From assembly GCF_959029255.1 (NCBI RefSeq), contig NZ_CAUFUE010000008.1:62001-126000 (forward strand): a DNA stretch of 64,000 nucleotides. Reading direction: 5' to 3'. Of the stretch, positions 52,905 through 62,954 are shown piece by piece. Position numbers and translations under genes: made by a program. Source of the stretch: an uncultured Bacteroides sp. (GTDB lineage Bacteria > Bacteroidota > Bacteroidia > Bacteroidales > Bacteroidaceae). Position 1 is the first letter of the stretch, and each line of letters starts with the position of its first letter. Below the pieces are notes generated by a model. That model was not told the DNA's origin. It ran no database searches and worked only from the letters and a program-made list of their open reading frames with translations.

Positions 52905-52957
52905 AATTATCAAGTATTGTATCGGTCAAAAAATGATTGCACCTTTCGGCAGCATTA

Positions 52958-52990
52958 AGAAAAAGGCGACACACTTATCAAGTGGCCGCC
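52958..52990 (-). terminator. Terminator after susD (pair 2)
   Basis: GGCGGCCACTT and AAGTGTGTCGCC (minus strand, 52990-52965) form a stem with a short loop, followed by TTTTTCTT, 35 bp after the stop codon. Confidence 0.75.
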
Positions 52991-53024
52991 CTTCCCCTTC
53001 ACTAACCCAAAATATCAATCGTGA

Positions 53025-55019
53025 TTAATAACAAGGATGCTGCTGCCCGGCAAGTCCCGGATTCACATCAATGATATTAGTAGTATTGAACGGAAGAATC
53101 TCAACCATATTCTTCTTCAAACCATAAAATACACCTGTTTTGCCTGTAATCCAAGCATTGTCGGAAGAAATTCCTTCCACCTCCTCTACACAAAGGTTTC
53201 CTTTCTGCTTAATGGAGTTAATACTAAACATATTCAGAATGGTATATGTAACCTTCTCCACTTTCTTTGCGCCCGTCGGAACATCAGTTTCCTTAAAATA
53301 GACTGTTCCATCTGCCTCATAGAAATCAGCTTTCAAAGCCCCTTTTGTTCCAGAATTCAACGTATGTAAAACCGTCAACTGATCATCCGACAGCCCCATG
53401 TCAATCAAATCATCTTCCGTCATTGCAATGTAAGGCAAAGCAATAGTAGGATCTTCAAAAGTTGGAGTTGATGTCAACTTGTAAGCACGGTATACATCTA
53501 CATTGGCATAGCGCCCTTCCCGCTTGGCCAATTGAACCAGTTTTTCTTTTTCAGCAGTCAGATGCTCATATAAAATTCCCCAACGAGTCAAATCTGATTT
53601 ACGCAGTCCTTCATTGGAAAGTTCCAACTTGCGTTCCTGAATAATGAAATCACGGAAAGCTTCATAATCAGAAGGAATCGTGCCGATTTTCGAAGCATCA
53701 TTATTGAAAGCACGTAGGCGAACTGTCTCTACCGCACTTTTCGCATCAGCAGTAGGCCCATTATTCAGTTCATTCAAAGCCTCGGCATACATCAGCAAAA
53801 CATCGGAATAACGTAACAACGGCCAATTAATGTCACGCTTACTGTCAGAAGAACCTCTTTCCTTTTTCCAGTTTATACGATATTTTCCTACTCCCATACC
53901 GATAAATGTTTCCATTTGATAGGCATCTTTTGTTTTGCTCAAGGCAAGACCATAATTACAGATGGACACATCACGGCGTTGGTCTTCCTCATCAAATTCA
54001 AAATAGAAAGTAGGAAATGCGAACATTTGGCTACCACCTTTTCCAAGAGTTGCACTTGTACCACTGGTTGGGATACCGTTCGTATAACCGGTTCTGACAT
54101 CCACACCATTCGTGCTGTACCAACCATATTCAAGCATCGTTTCCTCATTATATTGTTGATTAGCCAAATCACGAAATATCTGATCATAATTTTCCAACAA
54201 GCCATTCTCACCCTTACTTATAACAGCTTTACAAGCATCGGCGGCTATCTGATAAAGTTCTTTGATACGTGCAGCATCACTGCGCTGCGCAATCTTCACG
54301 GTACTTGCATCATAAGGAACCTGGTTCAAATCCCAACGCAACGAATAACCTGCGGCATACAAGGCTACACGCGCCAAAATACCATATGCAGAGTTTTTAG
54401 TAAACCGCTCAGGAGTAGTGACATAACTTTCACTTTTCCAAGGAAGCAACTCCACCGCACGTTGCAAATCAGCAATGCAATTGTCATAAATCACATCACG
54501 GCTGACGCGAGAGGAAGAGAAGGTAGCTAAGTCTGATGTAGGAACATCTGAATAAGGTACATCACCATAAAAGCGAACAATATTCCAATAGGCATAAGCT
54601 CTAATAGCCAAAGCCTCACCCAACAAACCATCAATCTTTTTCTGCTCGCTGTCTGTTGCCCCCTTCATTTGAGGCAAATTCTTGATACATACATTAGAAT
54701 ATTCAATGGCTTGGTACATCGTAGTATATGTTTTACTAAGCATACCCGTCAAGTTAGTATAATCATAGTTGGAAACATTATACTTGGAATTGCTTTCATT
54801 GGAAGCAGACTCATCTGTTCCTTCTAATAATTGATAGCCTAACTCTTGTGTATGCAAAGAAGCATAAGCACCTACAACCGTCATTTCCGCTCTGCCCACT
54901 GTAGCAAAAATAGAAGAACTATCAGCCTTGGACTCAGAAGGCATATCCAACCAGTCTTCACAAGAAGTAGAAAACACCATCAATGCGGAAAGTCCCAATA
55001 TATTAAAAATCTTTTTCAT
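53025..55019 (-). CDS. SusD/RagB family glycan-binding lipoprotein (pair 2)
   Basis: This 664-aa protein has a lipobox (LMVFSTSCEDW). Family features include AEMTVVGAYASLHTQELGYQLLEG, AIRAYAYWNIVRFYGDVPYSD, RFTKNSAYGILARVALYAAGYSLRWDLN and RYSDVLLMYAEALNELNNGPTADA. It is homologous to the SusD of pair 1 but clearly diverged, in contrast to the nearly identical 5' ends of the SusC genes. It lies 13 bp after its susC and is followed by a terminator. Confidence 0.93.
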   Translation of the reverse strand: MKKIFNILGLSALMVFSTSCEDWLDMPSESKADSSSIFATVGRAEMTVVGAYASLHTQELGYQLLEGTDESASNESNSKYNVSNYDYTNLTGMLSKTYTTMYQAIEYSNVCIKNLPQMKGATDSEQKKIDGLLGEALAIRAYAYWNIVRFYGDVPYSDVPTSDLATFSSSRVSRDVIYDNCIADLQRAVELLPWKSESYVTTPERFTKNSAYGILARVALYAAGYSLRWDLNQVPYDASTVKIAQRSDAARIKELYQIAADACKAVISKGENGLLENYDQIFRDLANQQYNEETMLEYGWYSTNGVDVRTGYTNGIPTSGTSATLGKGGSQMFAFPTFYFEFDEEDQRRDVSICNYGLALSKTKDAYQMETFIGMGVGKYRINWKKERGSSDSKRDINWPLLRYSDVLLMYAEALNELNNGPTADAKSAVETVRLRAFNNDASKIGTIPSDYEAFRDFIIQERKLELSNEGLRKSDLTRWGILYEHLTAEKEKLVQLAKREGRYANVDVYRAYKLTSTPTFEDPTIALPYIAMTEDDLIDMGLSDDQLTVLHTLNSGTKGALKADFYEADGTVYFKETDVPTGAKKVEKVTYTILNMFSINSIKQKGNLCVEEVEGISSDNAWITGKTGVFYGLKKNMVEILPFNTTNIIDVNPGLAGQQHPCY

Positions 55020-55032
55020 TGTATTTTTCTGT

Positions 55033-58000
55033 TTAGAATGTTAAGTTTACACCTACTACCCAACTTTTAGCACGAGGATAAGAAGAATTATCAATACCAG
55101 GAGTCAATGCACTGCTTGACGCTGACACTTCCGGATCATAGCCTTCATAATTGGTAAAGGTATGAATATTGTTCAAAGTGCAATATACACGCGCATTGCT
55201 GATGTGTGCCTGCTTCAACAATTTCTTCGGCAAAGTATAGCCCAAAGTAATCGTATTTAACCGCAAATAAGAACCATCTTCCAAATAATAGCTGCTATGA
55301 TCGCTGATGGCAGTCTTATTATTTCCTGAAATATTCCACATCATTCCTTTGCTATATTGTCCAGGATTCAAAGCAGCCAGACGAGTCAAATCTGTACTCT
55401 CCTTACCAGTCTGCGGATCTATCAACGTAAAACGGTTAGCCATCTTAGCTATCGTATTCTGGTTAGCCAGATACGGACCGATAAAACGTTGAGTACTCAT
55501 ATTGAACACATCATTTCCAACAACAAAGTTCATGAAAATAGTCAAGTCAAAACCTTTGTACGTAAAGGTATTGTTCCATCCGCCGGTAAACTTAGGAGCA
55601 GCATTGCCAATCACTGTACGGTCATTTACACTCCATACTGGATTGCCATCATCGTCTGTTTCTCCGACGGTAGGTTTATATTTGGTATCACCAGGTTTTA
55701 CATTATCACGATTAGAACCTTTCAAATAAGGAACACCCGGATTCAAACTGTAAGTACCATCCGCTTGTTGAGTAAAATCATCAGTGGTATAGATTCCATC
55801 GTAAATCAGACCATAGAACTGTCCCAAAGTTTTGCCCTTCTGTATTTTGAATCCCATACGCGACTCATAGTCTTGGATAAAGTTATCAGTTTCACTGTCT
55901 CCATAAATATCCAACACTTTGGAGCGGTTGAAAGCAATATTGAAGTCCATTGACCAAGTAAAGTCTTTCGTGCGAATATTGGTGGAATTCAACACAATTT
56001 CCACACCTCGATTACGAATAGAACCAATATTCTGATATTGATTTGAGTATCCAGTAGAGGTAGGAATCTTATTCTTAATCAGCAGGTTAGCAGACTCATT
56101 ATTATACCAGTCTACACCCAAGTTCACACGGCTGTTCAAAATAGAGAAATCCAGACCAATGTTGACCGTTTTAGTCTTTTCCCATTTCAGTTTCTCATTA
56201 CCAAGCGTAGTACCTGGGACATACGTAATATAATCACTACCATTAATTCCGTAGTGACCGGAACCATAAGTTGTAGCATACATATTATTTTCGATTTTAT
56301 TGTTACCCGCAACGCCATAACCGGCACGTAGCTTCAAATTCTGCACCAGATCTTTCATGTTTTCCATGAAAGCTTCTTCCGAAATGCGCCATGCGGCAGA
56401 TACAGAAGGGAAGCTATCCCACTGATTTCCTTTTGCAAACTTAGACGAACCATCAGCACGCAATGTAGCATTAATCAGATATCTGTCTTTGAGATTATAG
56501 GAAAGACGCCCGAAGAAAGAGACCTGTCCGGTCTTGCTCTTGCCAGATTTCCAAGTAGTAGGAGTACCCATACTTACATCATTCAACCCAAAGTTTCCAT
56601 CAGAGAATTTACGATATTCATTATCCAAATTCATAGACTCCCAATATGCAGTTTCCTGTCCCAACAAAACATTGAAATGATGATCTTCCTTCAAATCAAA
56701 AGCATAATTCAATGTATTAGTGATTTGCCACTGATATGCTTCATCATTATTACGCTTGCCATAACCGTAAGGGCTTTGATTGGAAGATGCCGTCTTTGTA
56801 TTGCCATCATCCCAGTAATCCTCACGAACCTGCTTCCACTGGTAACTACCTGCCGTACGGAAAGTCAGGTTCTTGATTATATCAAATTCCAACCCCGCAT
56901 TCACGGTAGCCAGACGCGTATATTTTTCGTTTGTAATGGCATTATTATTAATGATGGGGTTATTGGCATCATAATTATCGCCACCATACATTTCAGAGAA
57001 AAGGTCAGCCAAATCCGACCCAATCAATTGTTCGTTTGTCCAACGTACACCACCCGTTACCGGTTGCAAAATAGTCTGTTTCAACGCACCGCCTAATGAA
57101 CCGCCGCCTTCAACCTTTGTCATCTGAAGGCTGGAAGAGAAATCAAAACGAACGCCTTTCCACAATTCATGGTTAATCTTGGCCCGAATGCTGTTCTTCT
57201 GGTAACCATGTTTAGCCATGATACCATCTTCTCCAGTATAGTTATAGCTCAACATGTATTTCGTTTTTTCGCTACCTCCTGTAATATTCACATTATGGTT
57301 CTGCGTAATTCCTGTATTTCCAAACACCTCATCTTGCCAATCAATGCCGGCACGATTACCGTATTCATTGGCTATGCGGCTATAAGCGCCCGTATAAAAG
57401 TCAGCAGCGTTGACATCTCCGCCAAAAATACCGGCCCAGTTATCCTCTTGACCACGAAGCAACTGGAATTCATACTGATACTTCACATAATCTTCTACAC
57501 TCAGCAAATCAAGCTTTTTGCCCAATTGGGAAAAACTGACAAAACCATTATAAGACACTTCTGTTTTACCCGCCTTGCCTGATTTCGTAGTGATCAAAAT
57601 CACACCATTTGCACCAGCCGAACCATAAATAGCCGTAGCAGAAGCATCCTTCATCACATCAATCGTCTCAATATCGTTAATGTCCACATTCTGAAGGCCA
57701 TTCTCCATTTGGAATCCATCGACAATGTATAACGGTTCGGTTCCTTGCGTAATAGAAGTACCACCACGAACCGTAATCTGAATATCCGCACCCGGAGCAC
57801 CGCTCTGCTGAATAACATTGACACCTGCCGCCTTACCGGAAAGAGCCTGAGCAGCGGTAGTAACAGGAACTTTGGCCAATTCGGCTCCACCCACAGATGC
57901 TGTCGCAGCCGTCAAATCTTTCCGTTTCACCTTAGCATAACCAATAGCCACAACTTCTTCCAGCATTACGGAAGATTCTTTCAAAGTAACATCAAAATGA

Positions 58001-58275
58001 GTTTTACCACCAATGGTCAGTATCTGGTCTTCATACCCGATAAACGAAACCACCAACTCTTTGGCAGAAGAAGGAACAGACAATTTAAAGTTACCATCCA
58101 TATCAGTAATGGTACCGATAGAACTGTTGCCTTTCACTGTTACAGAAGCGCCAATCACCACATCGATCGCATCGCGAACCGTACCGGTAATTGTCTTATT
58201 CTGAGCAAAAAGGCTTAGAGGACAGCTCATTAATAGAAGCATTAACAAGCAAAGGGTTTTGTGTAAGATTCTCAT
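55033..58275 (-). CDS. SusC/RagA TonB-dependent transporter (pair 2)
   Basis: This 1080-aa transporter has the same plan as pair 1: signal peptide, carboxypeptidase-like domain, plug (GGAELAKVPVTTAAQALSGKAAG; GSAGANGVILITTK) and a barrel ending VVGVNLTF. The N-terminal about 110 residues are almost identical to the other SusC, while the barrel loops differ. This suggests that two related transporters take up different oligosaccharides from the same polymer. A TACTTTTG -7 box lies at 58368-58361. Confidence 0.95.
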   Translation of the reverse strand: MRILHKTLCLLMLLLMSCPLSLFAQNKTITGTVRDAIDVVIGASVTVKGNSSIGTITDMDGNFKLSVPSSAKELVVSFIGYEDQILTIGGKTHFDVTLKESSVMLEEVVAIGYAKVKRKDLTAATASVGGAELAKVPVTTAAQALSGKAAGVNVIQQSGAPGADIQITVRGGTSITQGTEPLYIVDGFQMENGLQNVDINDIETIDVMKDASATAIYGSAGANGVILITTKSGKAGKTEVSYNGFVSFSQLGKKLDLLSVEDYVKYQYEFQLLRGQEDNWAGIFGGDVNAADFYTGAYSRIANEYGNRAGIDWQDEVFGNTGITQNHNVNITGGSEKTKYMLSYNYTGEDGIMAKHGYQKNSIRAKINHELWKGVRFDFSSSLQMTKVEGGGSLGGALKQTILQPVTGGVRWTNEQLIGSDLADLFSEMYGGDNYDANNPIINNNAITNEKYTRLATVNAGLEFDIIKNLTFRTAGSYQWKQVREDYWDDGNTKTASSNQSPYGYGKRNNDEAYQWQITNTLNYAFDLKEDHHFNVLLGQETAYWESMNLDNEYRKFSDGNFGLNDVSMGTPTTWKSGKSKTGQVSFFGRLSYNLKDRYLINATLRADGSSKFAKGNQWDSFPSVSAAWRISEEAFMENMKDLVQNLKLRAGYGVAGNNKIENNMYATTYGSGHYGINGSDYITYVPGTTLGNEKLKWEKTKTVNIGLDFSILNSRVNLGVDWYNNESANLLIKNKIPTSTGYSNQYQNIGSIRNRGVEIVLNSTNIRTKDFTWSMDFNIAFNRSKVLDIYGDSETDNFIQDYESRMGFKIQKGKTLGQFYGLIYDGIYTTDDFTQQADGTYSLNPGVPYLKGSNRDNVKPGDTKYKPTVGETDDDGNPVWSVNDRTVIGNAAPKFTGGWNNTFTYKGFDLTIFMNFVVGNDVFNMSTQRFIGPYLANQNTIAKMANRFTLIDPQTGKESTDLTRLAALNPGQYSKGMMWNISGNNKTAISDHSSYYLEDGSYLRLNTITLGYTLPKKLLKQAHISNARVYCTLNNIHTFTNYEGYDPEVSASSSALTPGIDNSSYPRAKSWVVGVNLTF

Positions 58276-58315
58276 AGATTATTAATATATATTTGATTAA
58301 TAAATAAATTCAAGC
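58099..58315 (-). repeat. 217-bp direct repeat at the 5' end of susC, copy 2
   Basis: Identical to 50845-51061. A further conserved stretch (CGTTATCGGACACAG) follows in both leaders after a short diverged part. Confidence 0.9.
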
Positions 58316-58360
58316 ATTAACAAATAGAGCCCCCGTTATCGGACACAGAACTTATGTGGA

Positions 58361-58368
58361 CAAAAGTA
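58361..58368 (-). promoter_or_regulatory. -7 box of susC (pair 2)
   Basis: TACTTTTG on the minus strand fits TAnnTTTG and lies 86 bp before the start codon. No TTG stands at the 19-bp spacing, so activation by a regulator would be expected. Confidence 0.45.
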
Positions 58369-58518
58369 GGAAACATGATTGTTTGTCGATGTGCTACTTT
58401 TGACCGAAACACTTTCTTTTTTGATTTTCTTTAAAGACAGGAAAGCATAATGAGCAGTAAAACGTCAGAAAAAGAGGCAATTAATAATCATTTTGATTGT
58501 TAACTGCCCCTTTTGATT

Positions 58519-59445
58519 TTATTCTAAATCTTCTTCTTCCACATCGGTTTCCCGCCCAAAGGAACGGTATTCCAACGGAGTAAACCCGGTTCGCTTCTTA
58601 AACAAGGAGAAGAAATGTTCGGTGGATTTGTAGTCGAGCATAAAGGAGATTTCCTTGACCGACTGGGAAGTACCTACCAGTAACTGTTTTGCTTTACGCA
58701 ATTTCAATTCCTGGAAATATTTTGCGGGAGCATAACCCGTATAATCTTTGAAAACTTTACGAAACCAAGAATAGCTGATGTTCAATTTCATTGCCAACTC
58801 TTCCGGGTCTACATCCTTGAACACATTCTCGTTCATTATGATTTTGGCCTGTTCAATCTTCTGGTCCACATCACCCATCTCAAAAATCTTATTCTTGGAG
58901 ATGGAAAGTATCATTCCCACCATGTGCAGAACGATACCTGCCAAATATTGCTGGGAAGAAATCTTATCAGCCTCAGCTATTTCGAGCGCACGCGAAAACA
59001 GGGAAACCAGTTCTTCGTTCAAGCCGACTTCAAGTATCTGATTTTCTTTTGAAAGGAAACCATTTTCCACCAGCCCATCAATGACGGGACCTTCAAAGCC
59101 GATGTAATACTCATTCCAACCCGTTTGCCGATAGGGATGATATGTATGCCACTGCCCGGGAAAAAGCACCATCAGACGTCCTTTGCATACCTGCTTTTCA
59201 GGAGTTGTTTCCGAAGAGAACAAACCACGTCCCTTGGTGATGTAAACAAGTTGGTATTCACGTAGGATGCGCCCTTTTTGAGCATTGAAGAAATAGCCCG
59301 AAGGATGATCCTTCAAAGGATAAGGAGAGTCCGGCTGAATGGATTGGAAGCCTACCGTATTCACCCACAGACCATACTTCTGGTCCATGTCATTTACAAT
59401 AAGATATTTGAATTCTACTCCTAAATCGTTATAATCCTTAGTCAT
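58519..59445 (-). CDS. AraC-family transcriptional activator
   Basis: This 308-aa protein (from MTKDYNDLGVEF; an ATG at 59460 would add 5 residues) has an N-terminal cupin-like sensor domain (about 25-160, YQLVYITKGRGLFSS, VLFPGQWHTYHPYRQTGWNEYYIGF). The C-terminal part holds two helix-turn-helix motifs (about 205-295: DPEELAMKLNISYSWFRKVFKDYTG and SVKEISFMLDYKSTEHFFSLFKKRTGFTPLEYR). Its place between the rhamnose genes and the pectin locus suggests that it senses rhamnose or a related sugar, as RhaR does in Bacteroides. A minus-strand TATTTTTG -7 box lies at 59481-59474. Confidence 0.88.
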   Translation of the reverse strand: MTKDYNDLGVEFKYLIVNDMDQKYGLWVNTVGFQSIQPDSPYPLKDHPSGYFFNAQKGRILREYQLVYITKGRGLFSSETTPEKQVCKGRLMVLFPGQWHTYHPYRQTGWNEYYIGFEGPVIDGLVENGFLSKENQILEVGLNEELVSLFSRALEIAEADKISSQQYLAGIVLHMVGMILSISKNKIFEMGDVDQKIEQAKIIMNENVFKDVDPEELAMKLNISYSWFRKVFKDYTGYAPAKYFQELKLRKAKQLLVGTSQSVKEISFMLDYKSTEHFFSLFKKRTGFTPLEYRSFGRETDVEEEDLE

Positions 59446-59562
59446 ACATGCGCCCTTCATAATACGTTCGGGACAAAAATAGGAATTATTTATGAAATAG
59501 AACGAACGGACAGGGGGATTTAATAAAAAAGAGGTGTGTCAAAATAAACCTGATGTTTTCTT

Positions 59563-59636
59563 TTAGGCACGGATTACACGGATTTCACGGAAAAGGAATA
59601 AAGAAAATCCGTGAAATCCGTGTAATCCGTGCCTAA
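59563..59636. repeat. Perfect 29-bp inverted repeat between AraC and GH105 genes
   Basis: Arms 59563-59591 and 59608-59636 are perfectly complementary with a 16-nt loop. The arms themselves are built from a repeated CACGGATT-like unit. Weak outer arms GTCAAAA/TTTTGAC (about 59538 and 59665) echo the ends of repeat copy C. Confidence 0.85.
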
Positions 59637-59702
59637 GAAGAAACAAATAGTAAGCGAACTTTTGTTTTGACATCCTCACATTATCAGTGATAAAAAAGAT
59701 GA

Positions 59703-61049
59703 TTACTTCTTAAGGATAATTTTGTCGTATTGTTGTTCGGCTTTTATTTCCGTGTATTTCGGTGCATCCATCATTTCAACCAATGCGCGAAGCACAGGTC
59801 CTTCACCCATCGGATCATTTTCCTGCGTGGGGCGGTTGTAATAATAGGAGGGAGACGGCATGATGCCGGTACCTACACAAATCGCAGTCACATCCCCTTT
59901 TTCCGAAATTTTACCCATCATACCTTTCAATCCCTGTTCCGCCACATAAATAAAATCGGGATGCAACCATCCGCGTTTCACGCCGCGTGCCATGCCGAAA
60001 ACGAACATGGAGGTACCGGTTATCTCTTCGTATGAGTCTTCTTTGTCGAGAAGCTGATGCCACAGGCCGTTCTTGCCCTGATAACGGGCAACGCCACTGC
60101 ACTGGCGACGGAAACATTCCAGAACCTCCTCGCGCAAAGGATGATTTTCGGGCATAACCTCCAGCAAATCGGCAGTAGCCATAAACACCCAGCCATTGGC
60201 ACGACTCCAATGAGCCACACCGTGTTCTTTGTTATCCGTGTGATAACAGTGGTAGAAAATCTGCTTTTCGGGACACCAAAGATATTGGTGATACTTAACC
60301 ACCTGATTGGCTGCGTCGTCTATGTACTGCATATCACCGGTCATCTTGCCCATACGCGCAAGGAAAGAGATAGCCATGAAAGCGTCATCTGCCCAGATGG
60401 TATTGACATGCGGCCAGATGCGGGCTATCGTACCATCTTCCAAGCGAGGTTCCGCATACTTCAAATGCCCGGCAGTCTCATTGATATAATTGAGAAAAGA
60501 CTGGTTAGGATGCTTCATCTGCAAATCTATCAGGCTGGCTCCCATCGGGCCATTGTCATCCAAACGCTTGCCACGGAAAATCATGTGCCAGCTATGTTTC
60601 CGCACGCCATACCAACCCTCATCCTTCATTGCCTTATCATACTGCTTTCTGAAGAACTCAAGATTACCGTCATTGAAAACGAAGTTCATATTTTTAAATA
60701 CATAATCATCGTATTTCTTTTCGCCGGTCTTATCGGCCAGTTCCATCAGCGCAATATGGGTCACCCCGTTGGTATAATGCCAATTATTGTATTTGCAGGC
60801 AACTTTGACATTCATATCCAAAGGCAGGTTCTTCACAGATTTGTATGTCTCACCGGTCTTGGTATTTTTAAATTCATACGTTGTACCGGCAAGGATACGG
60901 TCTGCTATTTTCACAGCCACCTCAGAAGCCGAAAGCTTCGCCTGAGCGGCGGTTTTACCGGAAGGTTGGGCGGTAGTTTTCACTTCCGCCTGTGCAAACG
61001 CCGTGCCGGTAACCAGCAACAACATACAAGAGATAATTACTTTTTTCAT
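59703..61049 (-). CDS. Unsaturated rhamnogalacturonyl hydrolase, GH105
   Basis: This 448-aa protein has a signal peptide (MKKVIISCMLLLVTGTAFAQ), likely periplasmic. The (alpha/alpha)6 barrel carries GH88/105 signatures: WHYTNGVTHIALMELADKTG, RIWPHVNTIWADDAFMAISFLARMG with the catalytic Asp, HWSRANGWVFMATADLLEVMP and ITGTSMFVFGMARGVKRGW. These enzymes remove the unsaturated uronic acid that pectate or rhamnogalacturonan lyases leave, and release rhamnose-bearing products. The start at 61049 gives a clean signal peptide; an ATG at 61067 overlaps the rhaD stop. It is joined to the rhamnose operon. Confidence 0.9.
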   Translation of the reverse strand: MKKVIISCMLLLVTGTAFAQAEVKTTAQPSGKTAAQAKLSASEVAVKIADRILAGTTYEFKNTKTGETYKSVKNLPLDMNVKVACKYNNWHYTNGVTHIALMELADKTGEKKYDDYVFKNMNFVFNDGNLEFFRKQYDKAMKDEGWYGVRKHSWHMIFRGKRLDDNGPMGASLIDLQMKHPNQSFLNYINETAGHLKYAEPRLEDGTIARIWPHVNTIWADDAFMAISFLARMGKMTGDMQYIDDAANQVVKYHQYLWCPEKQIFYHCYHTDNKEHGVAHWSRANGWVFMATADLLEVMPENHPLREEVLECFRRQCSGVARYQGKNGLWHQLLDKEDSYEEITGTSMFVFGMARGVKRGWLHPDFIYVAEQGLKGMMGKISEKGDVTAICVGTGIMPSPSYYYNRPTQENDPMGEGPVLRALVEMMDAPKYTEIKAEQQYDKIILKK

Positions 61050-61063
61050 GGTTTCGTTTCTTA

Positions 61064-61873
61064 TCATTTAGGTAAGTTGAACGCTACAGTCATTTCTTTC
61101 ATCTGTTCCTCGCTCATGCCGTCCGGTTCAAAACCCATATTCTTGGCAGCGATATAAATCAGTGCGGATTTATTCAACACGTCCACCTGGTCGAAAGCAG
61201 ACATGATGTCTACGTCTACAGCAAACACGCCATGCTTTTCCCACATGGCGACATCATAATCGGCCAATGCATCAATCGTGGCATCCGCCAACTTTACGGA
61301 ACTCGGCAGTTCGTAAGGAATGATGCCCAAGCCGCGCGGACAGAAAGCTTTCGTTTCAGGAATCATGCTCCAAAGCAAACTGGTAGCTACATCTTTCTGC
61401 AAGAACTTTTTGTTGTGGGTCATCGCAATGAGTTCAATGGGATGAGTATGCAGAGACGCCTTGTATGGAGAACCTTTTTCAATCAGATAGTTATGCACGG
61501 CAAGGTGTGAAGGCAGTTCCGAAGTAGGCATCACAGGTTGGTCGGCAATGATTACATAGCTGGCGCAGTCATCCAGAATACGGATAACGGAACCGTTCTC
61601 CATCGGCCAACGCGCCAGGTCGCGCATACGTTTCTGCGTACCTTTGCAATAGAAATAACAGCCTTTGAGATAAGGAAGCGTCTTACCGATTTGCTTCACT
61701 TCGCTGATAGCGGGCATCGCTTTGATTACATCATCCACATATTCGGTTATGTTCAAAGTGATATTACCGCCATTACGTTCCGCCCATCCTTTTTGCCAGA
61801 GATATCCGGCAACTTCAGCAGCCTGACCGACTTCATGAGCCAATGCCGGGCGATTTTCAAGAATTGATTTCAT
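61064..61873 (-). CDS. rhaD: Rhamnulose-1-phosphate aldolase
   Basis: This is a 269-aa class II (zinc) aldolase that splits L-rhamnulose 1-phosphate into dihydroxyacetone phosphate and L-lactaldehyde. Zinc ligands are visible in SLHTHPIELIAM (two His) and in WEKHGVFAV. NGGNITLNITEYVDD is the substrate loop near the N-terminus. The length fits the family (about 270 aa). It sits between rhaT and the GH105 gene with short gaps, as part of a rhamnose operon. Confidence 0.94.
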   Translation of the reverse strand: MKSILENRPALAHEVGQAAEVAGYLWQKGWAERNGGNITLNITEYVDDVIKAMPAISEVKQIGKTLPYLKGCYFYCKGTQKRMRDLARWPMENGSVIRILDDCASYVIIADQPVMPTSELPSHLAVHNYLIEKGSPYKASLHTHPIELIAMTHNKKFLQKDVATSLLWSMIPETKAFCPRGLGIIPYELPSSVKLADATIDALADYDVAMWEKHGVFAVDVDIMSAFDQVDVLNKSALIYIAAKNMGFEPDGMSEEQMKEMTVAFNLPK

Positions 61874-61903
61874 TTTTTTATTTATGATTTTATGATTTAT
61901 AGT

Positions 61904-62935
61904 TTATGCTTGTGCCATAGCCACTACAATGATAGAAGCGATAAGTACCGCCAGTCCGACAATCAGCACACCTACGGTACGCGAGCCACAGCCTTTCCAT
62001 TCTTTCAGCAGAATGCCCCAAACATTACTGAATGTCACGTTGAGCGACATCAATATGCTCCAGGAGAAAGCAAGCAGTACCGGACTGTCCGCCAGGAAAC
62101 TCTTCCCCATTTCGAGTCCGAAGAACTGCGAATACCACAGAACTCCGGCAAGGGCGCAGAACAACAGGTTATGAATGAATACACCGCCTTTGACCGACAG
62201 ATATTCTTTACCGGTCTTGTTTTTTATATTCTGCTGAATGCAATAAGCGGCATTCGTGAAGAAACCGCCCAACGTCACCAGAAAAATAACAGGAAGTCCG
62301 GCATACAAAGGTGCAACCCCTCCTGCCAGCGCCGCTTCTTTGATAGGCTTACCGGCATCCAGCCCAAGGGCAAAACAAGCGCTCATCACACCTGCCAGCA
62401 AAGCTACCAACAATCCTTTTGTCAAAGCAAAATCTTTCACGGCAGCTTTCTTTTCCTCCTCGGTCATATTCTTGGAACGCAGGCTACCGGCATAACCGAT
62501 AACGGCAATACCCGCCAACGTGATGCAAACACCGATAAGCAACATCAATCCCTCGCCGTGCAGCAAGTCCTTTCCGGCAAACAAAGCCGGGAACAGCGTT
62601 CCAAAACCGGCGCAAGTGCCCAAAGCGATACTCTGCCCCAAGGCAACTCCCAGATAGCGCATGCTCAACCCGAACGTCAAACCTCCTATTCCCCAAAGAA
62701 TACCGTATACGATAGCAGGCAGAGCGCCACCCGCTCCCCACAGTTCCGGTAAACCGCTACCTGCGGGGATGGCAAGTAAAGCGCCGAGCAACGGAAAAAC
62801 CAGCCAGGCGAAAACGCCTTGCATCAACCAGAAATTTTCCCACGACCAGCCCTTCACCTTATTAATGGGGACATACGAACTACTCTGTCCGAAGCTGCCG
62901 ACGGCTATGATTAATAAACCGATAAGTGTATTCAT
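61904..62935 (-). CDS. rhaT: L-rhamnose/proton symporter
   Basis: This 343-aa inner-membrane protein has about ten hydrophobic segments, starting MNTLIGLLIIAVGSFGQSSSYVPINKVKGWSWENFW and ending GVLIVGLAVLIASIIVVAMAQ. Motifs such as GILWGIGGLTFGLSMRYLGVALGQSIALG are characteristic of RhaT of the drug/metabolite transporter superfamily. It carries rhamnose into the cytosol for rhaA/rhaD. It lies 19 bp after rhaA and 30 bp before rhaD. Confidence 0.94.
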   Translation of the reverse strand: MNTLIGLLIIAVGSFGQSSSYVPINKVKGWSWENFWLMQGVFAWLVFPLLGALLAIPAGSGLPELWGAGGALPAIVYGILWGIGGLTFGLSMRYLGVALGQSIALGTCAGFGTLFPALFAGKDLLHGEGLMLLIGVCITLAGIAVIGYAGSLRSKNMTEEEKKAAVKDFALTKGLLVALLAGVMSACFALGLDAGKPIKEAALAGGVAPLYAGLPVIFLVTLGGFFTNAAYCIQQNIKNKTGKEYLSVKGGVFIHNLLFCALAGVLWYSQFFGLEMGKSFLADSPVLLAFSWSILMSLNVTFSNVWGILLKEWKGCGSRTVGVLIVGLAVLIASIIVVAMAQA

Positions 62936-62954
62936 AACAATGATTTCCTATCAC

